The notes beneath the pieces are model-generated. The model was not told where the DNA came from. It worked only from the letters and a program-made list of their open reading frames with translations, and made no database searches. The position numbers and the translations under genes are program-made. Below are positions 1-9,416 of a stretch of 64,000 bases of DNA, piece after piece. Every line of letters begins with the position of its first letter. The first letter of the stretch is position 1. Source of the DNA: Flavobacterium sp. KACC 22763 (lineage in GTDB: Bacteria; Bacteroidota; Bacteroidia; Flavobacteriales; Flavobacteriaceae); NCBI RefSeq assembly GCF_028736155.1, contig NZ_CP117879.1, forward strand, positions 1,550,001-1,614,000, given 5' to 3'.

Positions 1-1511
1 TGTATTCAGGTTCAGGATTTAGCAACTGGGAAATTGGAGATGTTGATGTATTTATAGATGAAAAAGGAATTCATCATTTATTTCATTTAATTATTCCTAA
101 TCACGATTATATAGCACATGCAGTCTCAAAAGATGGTCTTTCGTGGAAACGAGTAAAAAATGCCTTATTTGTTGGCGATCCAGGAGAATGGGACGACGAT
201 ATGTTATGGACGATGCACATTAGCAAAAAATCGGATGGAGAAGGTTATGAAATGTATTATACCGGTCTAAAACGTCAGGATAAAGGAATTGAACAAAAAG
301 TAGGAAGAGCCATTTCTTCCGATTTAATTACTTGGAAAAAAGAAAACCTATACGGACTTCCCTTTAAAAGCGAAGCGCCACATTATGAAGGTCCAAACAA
401 CAATCCGCGACAATGGATAAGTTTTCGAGATCCTTTTAAATACCAATACAAAGGCGAAGATTATCTGTTAATCTGCGCTCGAAGCGCTTCTGGACCAACA
501 TACCGCAGAGGCTGTATTGGTGTTGCAAAAAGAGAAAAAGAAGGTTTTGTACTTCAAAAACCGCTTCATATTCCGTATGTCTATGATGATGTAGAATGTC
601 CTTGTGTTTTTGAGATTAAAGGAACGCATTATCTTTTAGGATCCATCAGAGAAGATATTAAAGTCCGCTATTGGTCTTCTTCAGAATTTAGAGGAGAATA
701 TTCTGCTTTTCATAACAATGTACTAATGCCTCAAGGAAACTATGCAGCAAGAGTGGTCAAAGAAGGGAAGCATTTTTTGGTTTATAATTTCTATTTTGCA
801 GACGGAAATGTCAATACGCATCGCGTAATTCCGCCTCCAAAAGAACTCGACGTCGATAAAAGCGGACGACTTTTATTAAAAAGTTATTATTATTGGCAGA
901 AACTCTATCAGAAAACAATTCATCAAAAAGATTTGCCTCTACCCTTACCTATTTTAGGAAATCCGACAGCAGAATTTGTTTTAGAAAACGAAAATAAATG
1001 GCGATTTGGATGCCGAAGCGGTTATGAAATTTACGGTTTCGAAAAACCTTCTAATGATTTTGTATGGGAGGGGACATTGTCTGTAGAAGGAATGGGAAAA
1101 ACAGGTTTTGTAATTGAATGTGATAAAGAAGGCACAGGATATTACATTTCGATTGATTTTATGAATGGTTTTGTACAGTTTAGAGCTTGGGGATTCAATG
1201 AAAAGGATGTAAAAAACAATTTTATCTTCGAAAACATTCAGACCAATCAATTTGAAATTAGCGAGGAAAAACAGATTTCTTTTAAGATTATCCGCTATGG
1301 TAATTACTACGAGCTTTCGATTAACGACATTGTCAAGCTGACATTACTAGATTTCAAATACAATGAAGGAAAAATTGGTATTTACGTCTGTTCGGCAGTT
1401 ATCTCTATAAGCGATTCTAAGATTCATGTAATTCCAGAACCTGAAAATGAATATGCCGCTTCAGATCCTGAAAAATATGACAATGAACTACAGCCAAATT
1501 CTTTAATTTAA
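1..1511 (+). CDS. GH32-like glycoside hydrolase, 3' part (5' end outside window)
   Basis: The reading frame is open from base 3, so the gene starts upstream; the ATG at 201 is internal. The protein has the FRDP motif (Asp codon at about 429) and the ECP motif (Glu codon at about 594) typical of the five-bladed propeller of GH32 (fructan/sucrose hydrolases), where these residues are the transition-state stabiliser and the acid/base. The C-terminal third reads as a beta-sandwich of the kind that follows GH32 propellers. The N-terminal nucleophile motif and any signal peptide lie outside the window, so substrate and location cannot be told. A related clan GH-J or GH43-like propeller is the alternative. 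The stop is 5 nt before the next gene, suggesting co-transcription. Confidence 0.7.
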   Translation, partial: YSGSGFSNWEIGDVDVFIDEKGIHHLFHLIIPNHDYIAHAVSKDGLSWKRVKNALFVGDPGEWDDDMLWTMHISKKSDGEGYEMYYTGLKRQDKGIEQKVGRAISSDLITWKKENLYGLPFKSEAPHYEGPNNNPRQWISFRDPFKYQYKGEDYLLICARSASGPTYRRGCIGVAKREKEGFVLQKPLHIPYVYDDVECPCVFEIKGTHYLLGSIREDIKVRYWSSSEFRGEYSAFHNNVLMPQGNYAARVVKEGKHFLVYNFYFADGNVNTHRVIPPPKELDVDKSGRLLLKSYYYWQKLYQKTIHQKDLPLPLPILGNPTAEFVLENENKWRFGCRSGYEIYGFEKPSNDFVWEGTLSVEGMGKTGFVIECDKEGTGYYISIDFMNGFVQFRAWGFNEKDVKNNFIFENIQTNQFEISEEKQISFKIIRYGNYYELSINDIVKLTLLDFKYNEGKIGIYVCSAVISISDSKIHVIPEPENEYAASDPEKYDNELQPNSLI

Positions 1512-1516
1512 TAATC

Positions 1517-2038
1517 ATGAATATTCAACTCCATAAAACCTTTATCGCAATAGTGCTTTTATTCACTTTAAATGCAGCTAATGCACAACAAAAAGATACT
1601 GAAGAATGCCGTTATACCAAGACCAATTATGGATTTCTGATGGTTCTTCGCGAAGGCGATAATGTTTTGGCATTAATTGAAAACTTGGCAAAAGAGCAAA
1701 AAATACCTTCGGCCAATTTTACTGGAATTGGTTTTGCGCAAGAAGCCACTTTCGGTTTTTATGATTTTGGCGAAAAGAAATTTCATCCCAAAACTTTCAA
1801 TAAAGTCGAAATGGGAAGCATTACAGGATCTATTGCCTGGAACGGAGACAAACCTTCTATACACATGCACGGCGTAGCAACCGATGACAAATTTGATGCA
1901 TACGGCGGCCATATTCTTGGACTGAAAGTTGGAACGGGTTCGATGGAGATTTATATCACAGTAAACTCAGAAAAATTAGAACGAAAAGTAGAACAACCGC
2001 TGAATGCGAATGTTTTACAATTGCCTTGTTTAAAATAA
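1517..2038 (+). CDS. PPC/DUF296 domain protein with signal peptide
   Basis: The protein has 173 aa. Residues 1-23 form a signal peptide ending in NAANAQ. The rest matches the PPC (plants and prokaryotes conserved, DUF296) fold: a GDNVLALIENLAKEQ helix, then SANFTGIGFAQEATFGFYD, and the conserved HMHGVATDDKFDAYGGHI block, where the histidines resemble the metal-site histidines of the family. Bacterial PPC proteins are trimers of unclear function; the older 'DNA-binding' label comes from plant AT-hook fusions and does not fit an exported protein. It lies 5 nt after the GH32-like gene and is probably in its operon. Confidence 0.8.
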   Translation: MNIQLHKTFIAIVLLFTLNAANAQQKDTEECRYTKTNYGFLMVLREGDNVLALIENLAKEQKIPSANFTGIGFAQEATFGFYDFGEKKFHPKTFNKVEMGSITGSIAWNGDKPSIHMHGVATDDKFDAYGGHILGLKVGTGSMEIYITVNSEKLERKVEQPLNANVLQLPCLK

Positions 2039-2092
2039 TTTCAAAAATCTGCATTTACTTTTGTATTTTGGCTTAATAAACTGATTTGTGAA

Positions 2093-2311
2093 ATGAACGA
2101 TTCAATAAAAGAGCAAAATGTCAATAACTCGAAAGCTACTTTACGTTTAATTGCCAAGAGATTATTTCGACTTGTACTAATGTGTACTGGCGTTATTGGC
2201 GTTAGATTCATTTTTAATTCTTTTGAACCACTTGATAGATTTGATTTTTTTATCACGATTGCTTTTACAGCTTTTCTTTGGGTACTATTAATAGCAGAAA
2301 ATAAAGTTTAA
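2093..2311 (+). CDS. Small two-helix membrane protein, unknown
   Basis: The protein has 72 aa. A polar N-terminus of about 20 residues is followed by two hydrophobic segments (about 27-43 and 51-68), with Lys/Arg before the first, which suggests a small inner-membrane protein with two spanning helices. No family recognised. The overlapping reverse-strand frame has no such pattern, so the plus frame is preferred. It sits alone between the PPC gene and the Crp/Fnr gene. Confidence 0.5.
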   Translation: MNDSIKEQNVNNSKATLRLIAKRLFRLVLMCTGVIGVRFIFNSFEPLDRFDFFITIAFTAFLWVLLIAENKV

Positions 2312-2429
2312 ACTTTGACAAAGTTGTCAAAACAATCTTCACAAAAAATATAAATAACAGGATAACACAGCTGTTTTTATTTTGAAAGATTAAACTTAAA
2401 TTGGCATTCCAAACTCATATTTTTAAAAA

Positions 2430-3020
2430 ATGCCACAAAATCCGTCTCCAGAAGATGTAAAAAGAATTTTCGAAAAGTATTTTACTGCCGATATGAATAT
2501 CTGGAAAGGGTTTTCGGAGAAAATTAAAGTCCGTGAATTTGAGAAGTCAGAAATTATAAAAGATTATCAAGGTGTCGAAAAATATCTCAATATCATCATT
2601 AAAGGGTCGGCGGGTTTATTTGTTTGGGATGGCAAAAGAGATATCTGCATTAATTTATTGTATGAAAATAGTTTTATAAGCGACTATATGTCTTTTTTAA
2701 ATCAGCAGCCATCGGTTATTAAAACTGAAGCTTTAGAAGATATAGTGCTTTGGTCTATTTCTCATCAAGATTTAAATGAATTGTACCAAAGATCTGAAAC
2801 AGGCTTACGAATCGGAAAAGCTATTTCTGAAATGCTTTATGTGCGTAAACAGCAGGAACAGATTAATCTTTTAACACTTTCGCCACAAGAACGCTATTTA
2901 AAACTTATAGAAGGAAGACCAGAAATTTTTCAGAGAACACCTTTAAAAATCATCGCTTCTTATCTCGGATTAACAGCAGAAAGTCTAAGCCGAATTCGAA
3001 AAAGAGTTATGGAAAAATGA
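2430..3020 (+). CDS. Crp/Fnr-family transcriptional regulator
   Basis: The protein has 196 aa, the usual length of flavobacterial Crp-like proteins. Residues about 20-115 form the cyclic-nucleotide-binding-type beta-barrel (EFEKSEIIKDYQGVEKYLNIIIKG). The C-terminus carries a helix-turn-helix (PLKIIASYLGLTAESLSRIRKR, about 171-193). The phosphate-binding cassette typical of true cAMP receptors is not evident, so the ligand is unknown. It is transcribed alone, 75 nt before a CPBP protease gene with its own promoter-like element. Confidence 0.85.
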   Translation: MPQNPSPEDVKRIFEKYFTADMNIWKGFSEKIKVREFEKSEIIKDYQGVEKYLNIIIKGSAGLFVWDGKRDICINLLYENSFISDYMSFLNQQPSVIKTEALEDIVLWSISHQDLNELYQRSETGLRIGKAISEMLYVRKQQEQINLLTLSPQERYLKLIEGRPEIFQRTPLKIIASYLGLTAESLSRIRKRVMEK

Positions 3021-3060
3021 TTTCTTACCCAAAGTCAATTTTAATTTCATTTATGCGCCA

Positions 3061-3068
3061 TAAGTTTG
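3061..3068 (+). promoter_or_regulatory. Flavobacterial -7 element TAAGTTTG
   Basis: The site matches the Bacteroidota -7 consensus TAnnTTTG, 28 nt before the CPBP start codon. No clear -33 TTG is visible. Confidence 0.4.
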
Positions 3069-3095
3069 CTTCACTAAACCAAACAAATAGAAACG

Positions 3096-3785
3096 ATGAA
3101 AAATAAAATCAACATTGGAGCCATTATAGTTTTTTACGTAGTCGCAGTAATCTGCAGATATGCAGCTGTAAAAACCAATTTATTATCTGGAATAGAAAAT
3201 CCGTATTTAGTGATTTTACTACGCGGTGCTGGTCCTGCTTTAGGAGCTTTGGTTGCGATAAAAATATTCTCCCTTCATAATCCAATGTCTTTAAAGGGAA
3301 TATACAAAAAGGCAATTGTTCCATTTGCGGTTTATTGGATTCTTCCAGCAGTTTTAATTGCTGGTGTTTATTACCTTACAATTGGCAAATTCCCAATTTT
3401 ATTAATGTTTACCGTTCTAGCTTACGGACTTTTGGAAGAAATTGGATGGCGTGGATTTTTACAAGAACAATTAAAATCGCTTCCTAAATTTACTTCTATC
3501 TTGATTATTACAGTTCTTTGGTTTGCTTGGCATTTAAACTTAGAAATGACTCCAAACAACATGATTTTCCTCGGAATTATTTTCTTTGGAACTTGGGGAA
3601 TCGGGAAAGTATATTCTTCTACAGGTTCATTATTAGCAGTCGCAGGAGTACATTCACTAAACAATTTCTTCAGAGATGGATTACACTCGACAGAATTAAC
3701 TTTAATCGCAATTTTATTAATAATTTGGATTGGTTTTATTATTCTTTATAACAGAAAATATAAAGCTGTGGCAAACCCAGCTTAA
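3096..3785 (+). CDS. CPBP-family intramembrane glutamic endopeptidase
   Basis: The protein has 229 aa and about seven hydrophobic helices. All CPBP/Abi motifs are present: EEIGWRG (Glu114-Glu115, Arg119), the FxxxH motif with His146 in FAWH, and HSLNN (His186, Asn190). These build the metal-free glutamic-protease site known from Rce1. In bacteria such proteins are linked to bacteriocin self-immunity or prenyl-protein-like processing; nothing nearby tells which. A strong terminator follows at 3814-3849. Confidence 0.88.
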   Translation: MKNKINIGAIIVFYVVAVICRYAAVKTNLLSGIENPYLVILLRGAGPALGALVAIKIFSLHNPMSLKGIYKKAIVPFAVYWILPAVLIAGVYYLTIGKFPILLMFTVLAYGLLEEIGWRGFLQEQLKSLPKFTSILIITVLWFAWHLNLEMTPNNMIFLGIIFFGTWGIGKVYSSTGSLLAVAGVHSLNNFFRDGLHSTELTLIAILLIIWIGFIILYNRKYKAVANPA

Positions 3786-3813
3786 CCAATAAATTTTAAA
3801 TAGTTTATATAAA

Positions 3814-3849
3814 AAAACTGCGTAAGTCTTAAGTGATTTACGCAGTTTT
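3814..3849 (+). terminator. Rho-independent terminator after the CPBP gene
   Basis: A perfect 12-bp stem (AAAACTGCGTAA / TTACGCAGTTTT) with a 12-nt loop is followed by a T-rich run on the plus strand. Confidence 0.8.
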
Positions 3850-3860
3850 ATTTTTTTTAA

Positions 3861-4008
3861 AACACATAGAAACATAGTTTTAGATTGTGTATAAAGGCAT
3901 TTCACCTGCATTAATACACATAGCTATATGACTTTAATCTATGTGTTAGAAACTAGTTTCTTTCTGTACTCTTTATTTTAGAAATTAATTACTATGTTTC
4001 TATGTGTT
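3861..4008. repeat. Long inverted repeat with 18-nt perfect arms
   Basis: AACACATAGAAACATAGT at 3861-3878 is exactly inverted at 3991-4008. A nested shorter pair (ACACATAG at 3915-3922, CTATGTGT at 3942-3949) lies inside. There is no ORF; it looks like a short non-coding mobile or MITE-like palindrome between convergent genes. Confidence 0.6.
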
Positions 4009-4028
4009 AAAATTAGATAATCTCTATC

Positions 4029-4385
<357 letters not shown>

Positions 4386-4407
4386 TTATGAATGTTGCTA
4401 TTTTTGG

Positions 4408-4415
4408 CAAAAGTA
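4408..4415 (-). promoter_or_regulatory. Candidate -7 element TACTTTTG
   Basis: It matches TAnnTTTG on the minus strand, 23 nt before the 118-aa gene's start. No -33 element was seen. Confidence 0.35.
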
Positions 4416-4555
4416 AAAATTATCTTTTAAATGAATCTTCGTCAATACTACTCTAGAAAAACACTTTTTATTCTTTTAAGATAAAGGTTGAAATTTTGTT
4501 AATTTCTTATCAAATTAAGTAAGGTTCGTGTAAGATTTATGACTAAATTGGTAGT

Positions 4556-5683
4556 ATGAGAACAAATCCTGATGTGCTTATTATTGGTGGCGGTCTTGCT
4601 GGTCTTGCTGGCGCTATACACTTATCCAAAAAAGGATTAAAGGTGATTCTTATCGAAAAAAATACGTTTCCAAAACATAAAGTCTGCGGAGAATATATTT
4701 CAAATGAAATACTTCCTTATTTATTTTGGCTTGATGTGGATGTTCTAAAGCTTCATCCTACTTCTATTTCAAATTTCGAATTTACAGCACAAAATGGTAA
4801 AACGGCAAAAACTAAACTTCCTTTGGGAGGTTTTGGAGTAAGCCGATATGAATTAGACCATTTTCTATCTCAAAAAGCAATGGAAAACGGCTGTACGATT
4901 GTAACAGAAACAGTTACCAATATTTCTTTTGAAAACGACATTTTTACCGTAACCACTTCTGAAGAAATTCTTTCTGCTAAAATCGTTTTGGGCGCTTATG
5001 GCAAAAGATCAAATATAGATCAGGTTTTGTCAAGAGATTTTATTTCTAAAAAATCGCCATGGTTGGCAGTCAAAGGACATTACTCAGGAAATTTTGACGA
5101 AAGTCTTGTTTCTTTGTACAACTTTCAAGGTGGTTATTGCGGTGTTTCAAAAGTCGAAAACGACGTGATAAACATTTGCTATTTGGCCGATTTTGAAACG
5201 TTCAAAAAGTATAAAAACATTGAAGAGTATCAAAAATCAGTACTTTATAAAAACAAGAAACTAAAGGCAATTTTTGAAAACAGCACTTCCCTATTTGAAA
5301 AACCCATAACAATAAGCCAAATATCTTTTGACAGAAAAGAACCTGTAGAAAACCATATTTTAATGATTGGCGATACTGCAGGATTAATTCATCCTATGTG
5401 TGGCAACGGCATGGCAATGGCAATTCACAGCGCCAAAATTGCTTCAGAATTAATATTGGATTTTTATTATGGAAAGATCAAATCAAGAAGCGAATTGGAG
5501 AAAAAGTACATTCAGGAATGGAAAAAGCATTTTAGCAAAAGATTATTCTTTGGACGAATATTAGCCAAAGCGCTGACATACAAAAATTTCACACATGTAA
5601 TGACCACTATTGCAGCTTCGGTTCCGTCATTACTTTCAGTTATTATAAAACAAACACACGGCCGTCTGATAACAGTTGAATAA
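4556..5683 (+). CDS. FAD-dependent oxidoreductase of the type III PKS operon
   Basis: The protein has 375 aa. The N-terminal Rossmann motif GGGLAGLAGAIHLSKKG with Glu at the end of beta-2 binds FAD. KHKVCGEYIS and the later GDTAGLIHPMCGNGMAMA motif place it in the geranylgeranyl-reductase/PHBH-like flavoprotein group, which reduces or hydroxylates lipid or aromatic products. As the first gene of a seven-gene operon it probably tailors the polyketide made by the downstream type III PKS. The next gene begins directly after its stop codon. Confidence 0.85.
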   Translation: MRTNPDVLIIGGGLAGLAGAIHLSKKGLKVILIEKNTFPKHKVCGEYISNEILPYLFWLDVDVLKLHPTSISNFEFTAQNGKTAKTKLPLGGFGVSRYELDHFLSQKAMENGCTIVTETVTNISFENDIFTVTTSEEILSAKIVLGAYGKRSNIDQVLSRDFISKKSPWLAVKGHYSGNFDESLVSLYNFQGGYCGVSKVENDVINICYLADFETFKKYKNIEEYQKSVLYKNKKLKAIFENSTSLFEKPITISQISFDRKEPVENHILMIGDTAGLIHPMCGNGMAMAIHSAKIASELILDFYYGKIKSRSELEKKYIQEWKKHFSKRLFFGRILAKALTYKNFTHVMTTIAASVPSLLSVIIKQTHGRLITVE

Positions 5684-6397
5684 ATGAGTGTAAACACCAA
5701 ATATAGAACAGAAGAAATTGAAATCATGGATGATTTTTCGCTAGAAGGCGAAGAATTGATCGGTGCTTTAGACCAAATTGCTTCTATCAATCAATTGCTT
5801 GGAGGTAATAAACTGACACTTCACGGCATAAAAGAGCTTTTTAAAAAGACTGATATTTCTAAAACAATAATAATCGCAGACATAGGCTGCGGAAATGGAG
5901 ATATGCTCAGAATGCTTGCCAAATATGGAAAAAAGAATAATCTCAGCTTTAAACTAATAGGCATTGATGCCAACGCTTTTACGATCGATTATGCTAAAAG
6001 ACTTTCTAAAGATTTTCCAAATATAGAATACCTCTGTATAGATATTTTTAGCGAAGAATTTCATCAGTTAAAATATGATATTGTGTTGTGTACGCTTACA
6101 TTACATCATTTTACCACAAATCAGATCGCAGATGTAATGAATACTTTGAACAAAAATGCTTCGATAGGAATTGTAGTAAACGATCTTCATAGAAGCAAAC
6201 TAGCTTATCACCTATTCGAACTTATTGGCGTCGTTTTCAATCTCAACAATATGTCACGCAATGACGGATTGATTTCTATTCTTAAAGGATTCAAGAAAAA
6301 TGAATTAGAAAGCTTATCGCAAAAATTAAATTTAAAAAACTACTCCATAAACTGGAAATGGGCTTTTCGCTACCAATGGATAATTACAAAAATATGA
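5684..6397 (+). CDS. Class I SAM-dependent methyltransferase
   Basis: The protein has 237 aa. SAM motif I is IADIGCGNGDML (about 64-75), followed by the acidic GIDAN at the end of beta-2 and CTLTLHHF near motif IV. The fold resembles UbiE or small-molecule O/C-methyltransferases. Zero spacing to the oxidoreductase and an ATGA overlap with the type III PKS start at 6394 make it part of one operon; a methylation of the resorcinol, pyrone or phloroglucinol product is the natural guess. Confidence 0.85.
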   Translation: MSVNTKYRTEEIEIMDDFSLEGEELIGALDQIASINQLLGGNKLTLHGIKELFKKTDISKTIIIADIGCGNGDMLRMLAKYGKKNNLSFKLIGIDANAFTIDYAKRLSKDFPNIEYLCIDIFSEEFHQLKYDIVLCTLTLHHFTTNQIADVMNTLNKNASIGIVVNDLHRSKLAYHLFELIGVVFNLNNMSRNDGLISILKGFKKNELESLSQKLNLKNYSINWKWAFRYQWIITKI

Positions 6398-7446
6398 GTG
6401 TCAAGATAATTACAGCTGTTAAACAGCTTCCGCAATATTCACGTACCACAGAAGAAATTCTTCCGTTTGTCGATATATGGCTCAAAGGTCAGGAAGAACG
6501 TTTTGTCAAGAAAGTGAAAAAAATATTTGAAGGCGCTTCGGTAGACAAACGCTATTCTATTATGCAACCTTCAGAAGTTTTTACTGCCACTTCATTCGAA
6601 GAAAAAAATGATATTTACAGCCGTGAAATGATTGTTTTAGGACATCAGGTTCTTGAGAAAGCATTAGAAAAAACAGGCTGGGATCCCCAGAGTTTAGATT
6701 ATATTATTACCGTAAGTTGCACCGGAATTATGATTCCTTCGCTTGACGCTTATCTAATTAATAAAATGAAATTGAGACAGGACATCGTACGTCTTCCTGT
6801 AACCGAAATGGGTTGCGCCGCTGGAATCTCTGGAATTATTTATGCAAAGAATTTTTTAAAATCAAATCCAGGAAAGCGTGCAGCTGTAATTGCGGTTGAA
6901 TCTCCAACAGCAACTTTCCAGCTTGATGATTTCTCAATGCCCAATATTGTCAGCGCAGCCATTTTTGGAGATGGTGCTGCCTGTTGTTTATTATCTTCCA
7001 AAGAAGAAGATTCGGGTCCTGAAATTCTAGATGAACAAATGTATCATTTTTATGATGCCGAACATATGATGGGCTTCAAACTCACTAACGGTGGATTGCA
7101 AATGGTTCTCGATATTGAAGTTCCAGACACGATTGCTTCTCATTTTGAAGATATTATCCATCCTTTTTTAAAGCAGAATAATCTAGAAATTAAAGACATT
7201 GACCACATGATATTTCATCCGGGCGGAAAAAAAATTGTGACAACTGTAGAATCGCTTTTTGCTGGACTGGAAAAGAATATTGATGATACGAAGGAAGTTC
7301 TCAGAGAATATGGCAATATGTCGAGCGCAACTGTTTTGTATGTTTTAGAAAATATTATGAACCGAAATCCGAAAAAAGGAGAAAAAGGTTTAATGCTGAG
7401 TTTTGGGCCAGGATTCTCGGCACAAAGAGTTTTATTACAATGGTAA
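6394..7446 (+). CDS. Type III polyketide synthase (chalcone/stilbene synthase family)
   Basis: The protein has 350 aa, starting at the ATG that overlaps the methyltransferase stop (ATGA); this gives the family's usual length, whereas an upstream ATG at 6358 would add 12 residues inside the methyltransferase. The Cys-His-Asn triad is intact: Cys141 in EMGCAAG, His275 in FHPGGKK, Asn308 in YGNMSSAT. Such enzymes extend an acyl starter with malonyl-CoA and cyclise the product to alkylresorcinols, alkylpyrones or similar. Position 2 of the active-site loop (MGCAAGIS) resembles bacterial rather than plant enzymes. The neighbouring ketosynthase, dehydratase and ACP suggest the starter comes from a dedicated carrier protein. 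Confidence 0.92.
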   Translation: MSVKIITAVKQLPQYSRTTEEILPFVDIWLKGQEERFVKKVKKIFEGASVDKRYSIMQPSEVFTATSFEEKNDIYSREMIVLGHQVLEKALEKTGWDPQSLDYIITVSCTGIMIPSLDAYLINKMKLRQDIVRLPVTEMGCAAGISGIIYAKNFLKSNPGKRAAVIAVESPTATFQLDDFSMPNIVSAAIFGDGAACCLLSSKEEDSGPEILDEQMYHFYDAEHMMGFKLTNGGLQMVLDIEVPDTIASHFEDIIHPFLKQNNLEIKDIDHMIFHPGGKKIVTTVESLFAGLEKNIDDTKEVLREYGNMSSATVLYVLENIMNRNPKKGEKGLMLSFGPGFSAQRVLLQW

Positions 7447-7457
7447 TTTGAAAGCTT

Positions 7458-7895
7458 ATGGAATTAAATGAGATAATGGCACAACTTCCCTACAGCGAAC
7501 CTTTTTTGTTTGTTGATGAATTGCTTCATGCTGATGAAAACGGTGTGACAGGAACATATACTTTTCGAGAGAATCTTGACTTTTACAGAGGACATTTTAA
7601 AAATAATCCTGTAACTCCGGGAGTTATCTTAACTGAAACAATGGCTCAGATCGGAATGGTTTGTTTAGGAATATTCCTTTTAGGAAATGATTTGGGAGAA
7701 AACACTGTAATCGCTTTTACTTCTGCCGATATGGAGTTTTTGAAACCGGTTTATCCAAATGAAAAAGTAACGGTTACTTCTGAGAAATTGTTTTTTCGTT
7801 TTGGAAAATTAAAGTGTAATGCGGTAATGAAAAATGAAGCTGGACAAGAAGTCTGTCGAGGCGTTCTGGCTGGAATGATAACAAAAAGATTATGA
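7458..7895 (+). CDS. FabZ-like hotdog 3-hydroxyacyl-ACP dehydratase
   Basis: The protein has 145 aa. The FabZ signature is clear: LPYSEPFLFVDELL at 10-23, then YRGHFKNNPVTPGVILTETMAQ with His46 and Glu60 as the catalytic pair. It would dehydrate 3-hydroxyacyl-ACP. The length matches housekeeping FabZ, but the context (between type III PKS and ketosynthase, overlapping the latter by ATGA) marks it as a pathway-specific copy. No ketoreductase or enoyl reductase lies in the operon; these would have to come from primary fatty acid synthesis. Confidence 0.87.
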   Translation: MELNEIMAQLPYSEPFLFVDELLHADENGVTGTYTFRENLDFYRGHFKNNPVTPGVILTETMAQIGMVCLGIFLLGNDLGENTVIAFTSADMEFLKPVYPNEKVTVTSEKLFFRFGKLKCNAVMKNEAGQEVCRGVLAGMITKRL

Positions 7896-9160
7896 AAAAG
7901 CGAGTGGTTATAACTGGTCTTGGGGTTGCTGCACCAAATGGCGTTGGCATTCCTGCGTTTACTCATGCGTTGCAAAACAGCATTTCAGGCATTCGGCATA
8001 ATGCTCAGTTAGAAGAACTGCAATTTTCTTGTCAGATTGCGGGTCAGCCTCAAATATCTGAAGAGTTGAAAGCGCAGTATTTTACAGAACTCGAACTTCG
8101 CGGGCTCAATAGTACAGGGATTTTATATGGCGTTATCGCGGGTATGGAAGCATGGAATAATGCAGGATTACCAATAAATGAAAATCCAGATTGGGACAGC
8201 GGTGCCATTTTTGGAGCTGGAACTTCTGGAATTGACAAATTTCGCGAAAGCATTTATAAAATTGATGAACTTCAAATTCGCAAACTCGGAAGTACAGTTG
8301 TGGCACAAACCATGAATAGCGGTGTCAGCGCGTATCTTGGCGGTAAAATCGGGTTAGGAAATCAGGTTACAACAAATTCTTCGGCTTGTACAACTGGTGC
8401 CGAAGCTATATTAATGGCGTATGACCGAATACAATCTGGACAAGCAAAACGAATATTAGCAGGAAGCACATCTGATAGCGGTCCCTATATTTGGGGCGGT
8501 TTTGATGCGCTTCGTGTCTGCTCATCCAAATTTAATGACAAACCCGAAGAAGGTTCAAGACCAATGAGCGCTTCGGCAGCAGGATTTGTTCCTGGAAGCG
8601 GAGCTGGTGCTTTTGTTATTGAAGATCTGGAAACCGCCCAAGAACGTGGAGCCGTAATCTATGGCGAGATATTAGGCGGAAATATCAATTCTGGCGGACA
8701 AAGAGATGGCGGAACTATGACTGCTCCTAATAGTATAGCCGTACAAAGATGCATTAAAACAGCCATCGAAAATGCAGGAATCAGCGCAAAGGAAATTGAT
8801 GCTATAAATGGTCATTTGACAGCCACAACAAAAGATAGTCTTGAAATTGAAAACTGGACAAAAGCATTGGGTCGAAACGGTACTGATTTTCCATATATTA
8901 ATTCTTTAAAAAGCCTTACAGGACATTGCTTAAGCGCTTCTGGAAGTGTCGAAAGTGTTGCAACAGTTTTACAGCTTCATGAAGAATTTTTGTTTGGAAA
9001 TATAAACTGTTCTGACCTTCACCCTGAAATCGCAGCATTAATTGATCCTTCAAAAGTGCTTTTAAAAACTATTAAATTCAACCCAAAAATAATTGCAAAG
9101 GCCAGTTTTGGTTTTGGCGATGTAAATGCATGTATACTATTTAAAAAATTTGAAAACTAA
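7892..9160 (+). CDS. Beta-ketoacyl-ACP synthase (FabF/APE-type ketosynthase)
   Basis: The protein has 422 aa. The condensing triad is complete: Cys166 (NSSACTTGA), His308 (NGHLTATTKD) and His345 (KSLTGHCLSASG). The usual GTGT loop after the first His reads LTAT, a divergence from housekeeping FabF (GTGTxxND) that suggests a specialised ketosynthase like those of aryl-polyene or flexirubin-type pathways. The gene overlaps the dehydratase stop by 4 nt and is followed 1 nt later by the ACP gene, so ketosynthase and ACP are likely translated together as partners. Confidence 0.9.
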   Translation: MKKRVVITGLGVAAPNGVGIPAFTHALQNSISGIRHNAQLEELQFSCQIAGQPQISEELKAQYFTELELRGLNSTGILYGVIAGMEAWNNAGLPINENPDWDSGAIFGAGTSGIDKFRESIYKIDELQIRKLGSTVVAQTMNSGVSAYLGGKIGLGNQVTTNSSACTTGAEAILMAYDRIQSGQAKRILAGSTSDSGPYIWGGFDALRVCSSKFNDKPEEGSRPMSASAAGFVPGSGAGAFVIEDLETAQERGAVIYGEILGGNINSGGQRDGGTMTAPNSIAVQRCIKTAIENAGISAKEIDAINGHLTATTKDSLEIENWTKALGRNGTDFPYINSLKSLTGHCLSASGSVESVATVLQLHEEFLFGNINCSDLHPEIAALIDPSKVLLKTIKFNPKIIAKASFGFGDVNACILFKKFEN

Positions 9161-9161
9161 G

Positions 9162-9416
9162 ATGGATAGAACTGAACTTATCAAGGAATTAAAAGTAATT
9201 ATCAAGCCTTTTACAGCTAACACAGAAGCATTTGACAATCTAACAGAAGAAACCGACTTTATTAAAGACCTAAACATCAATTCGGCCAATCTGGTTGATA
9301 TTGTATTGGATATTGAAGAAAACTTTGATGTCGTGATTGACAATGCCGATATGGAACGCATGCTTAACGTAAAAGCTGCTGTTGAAATTATCGAAACCAA
9401 ACTCGCCGAAAAATGA
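9162..9416 (+). CDS. Acyl carrier protein
   Basis: The protein has 84 aa, starting at the ATG 1 nt after the ketosynthase stop; a longer in-frame extension back to 9126 would lie inside the ketosynthase and is rejected. The phosphopantetheine site is Ser41 in LNINSANLVDIV, where the standard DSL reads NSA. The helix II pattern after it (IVLDIEENFDVVI) and a C-terminal helix are as in ACPs. It ends with an ATGA overlap with the phosphopantetheinyl transferase gene, which presumably activates it. Confidence 0.88.
   Translation: MDRTELIKELKVIIKPFTANTEAFDNLTEETDFIKDLNINSANLVDIVLDIEENFDVVIDNADMERMLNVKAAVEIIETKLAEK

Noticed and set aside
6358..6393. Upstream ATG for the type III PKS
   Set aside because: It lies inside the methyltransferase gene; the ATGA overlap at 6394 matches the spacing style of the rest of the operon and the family's N-terminus.
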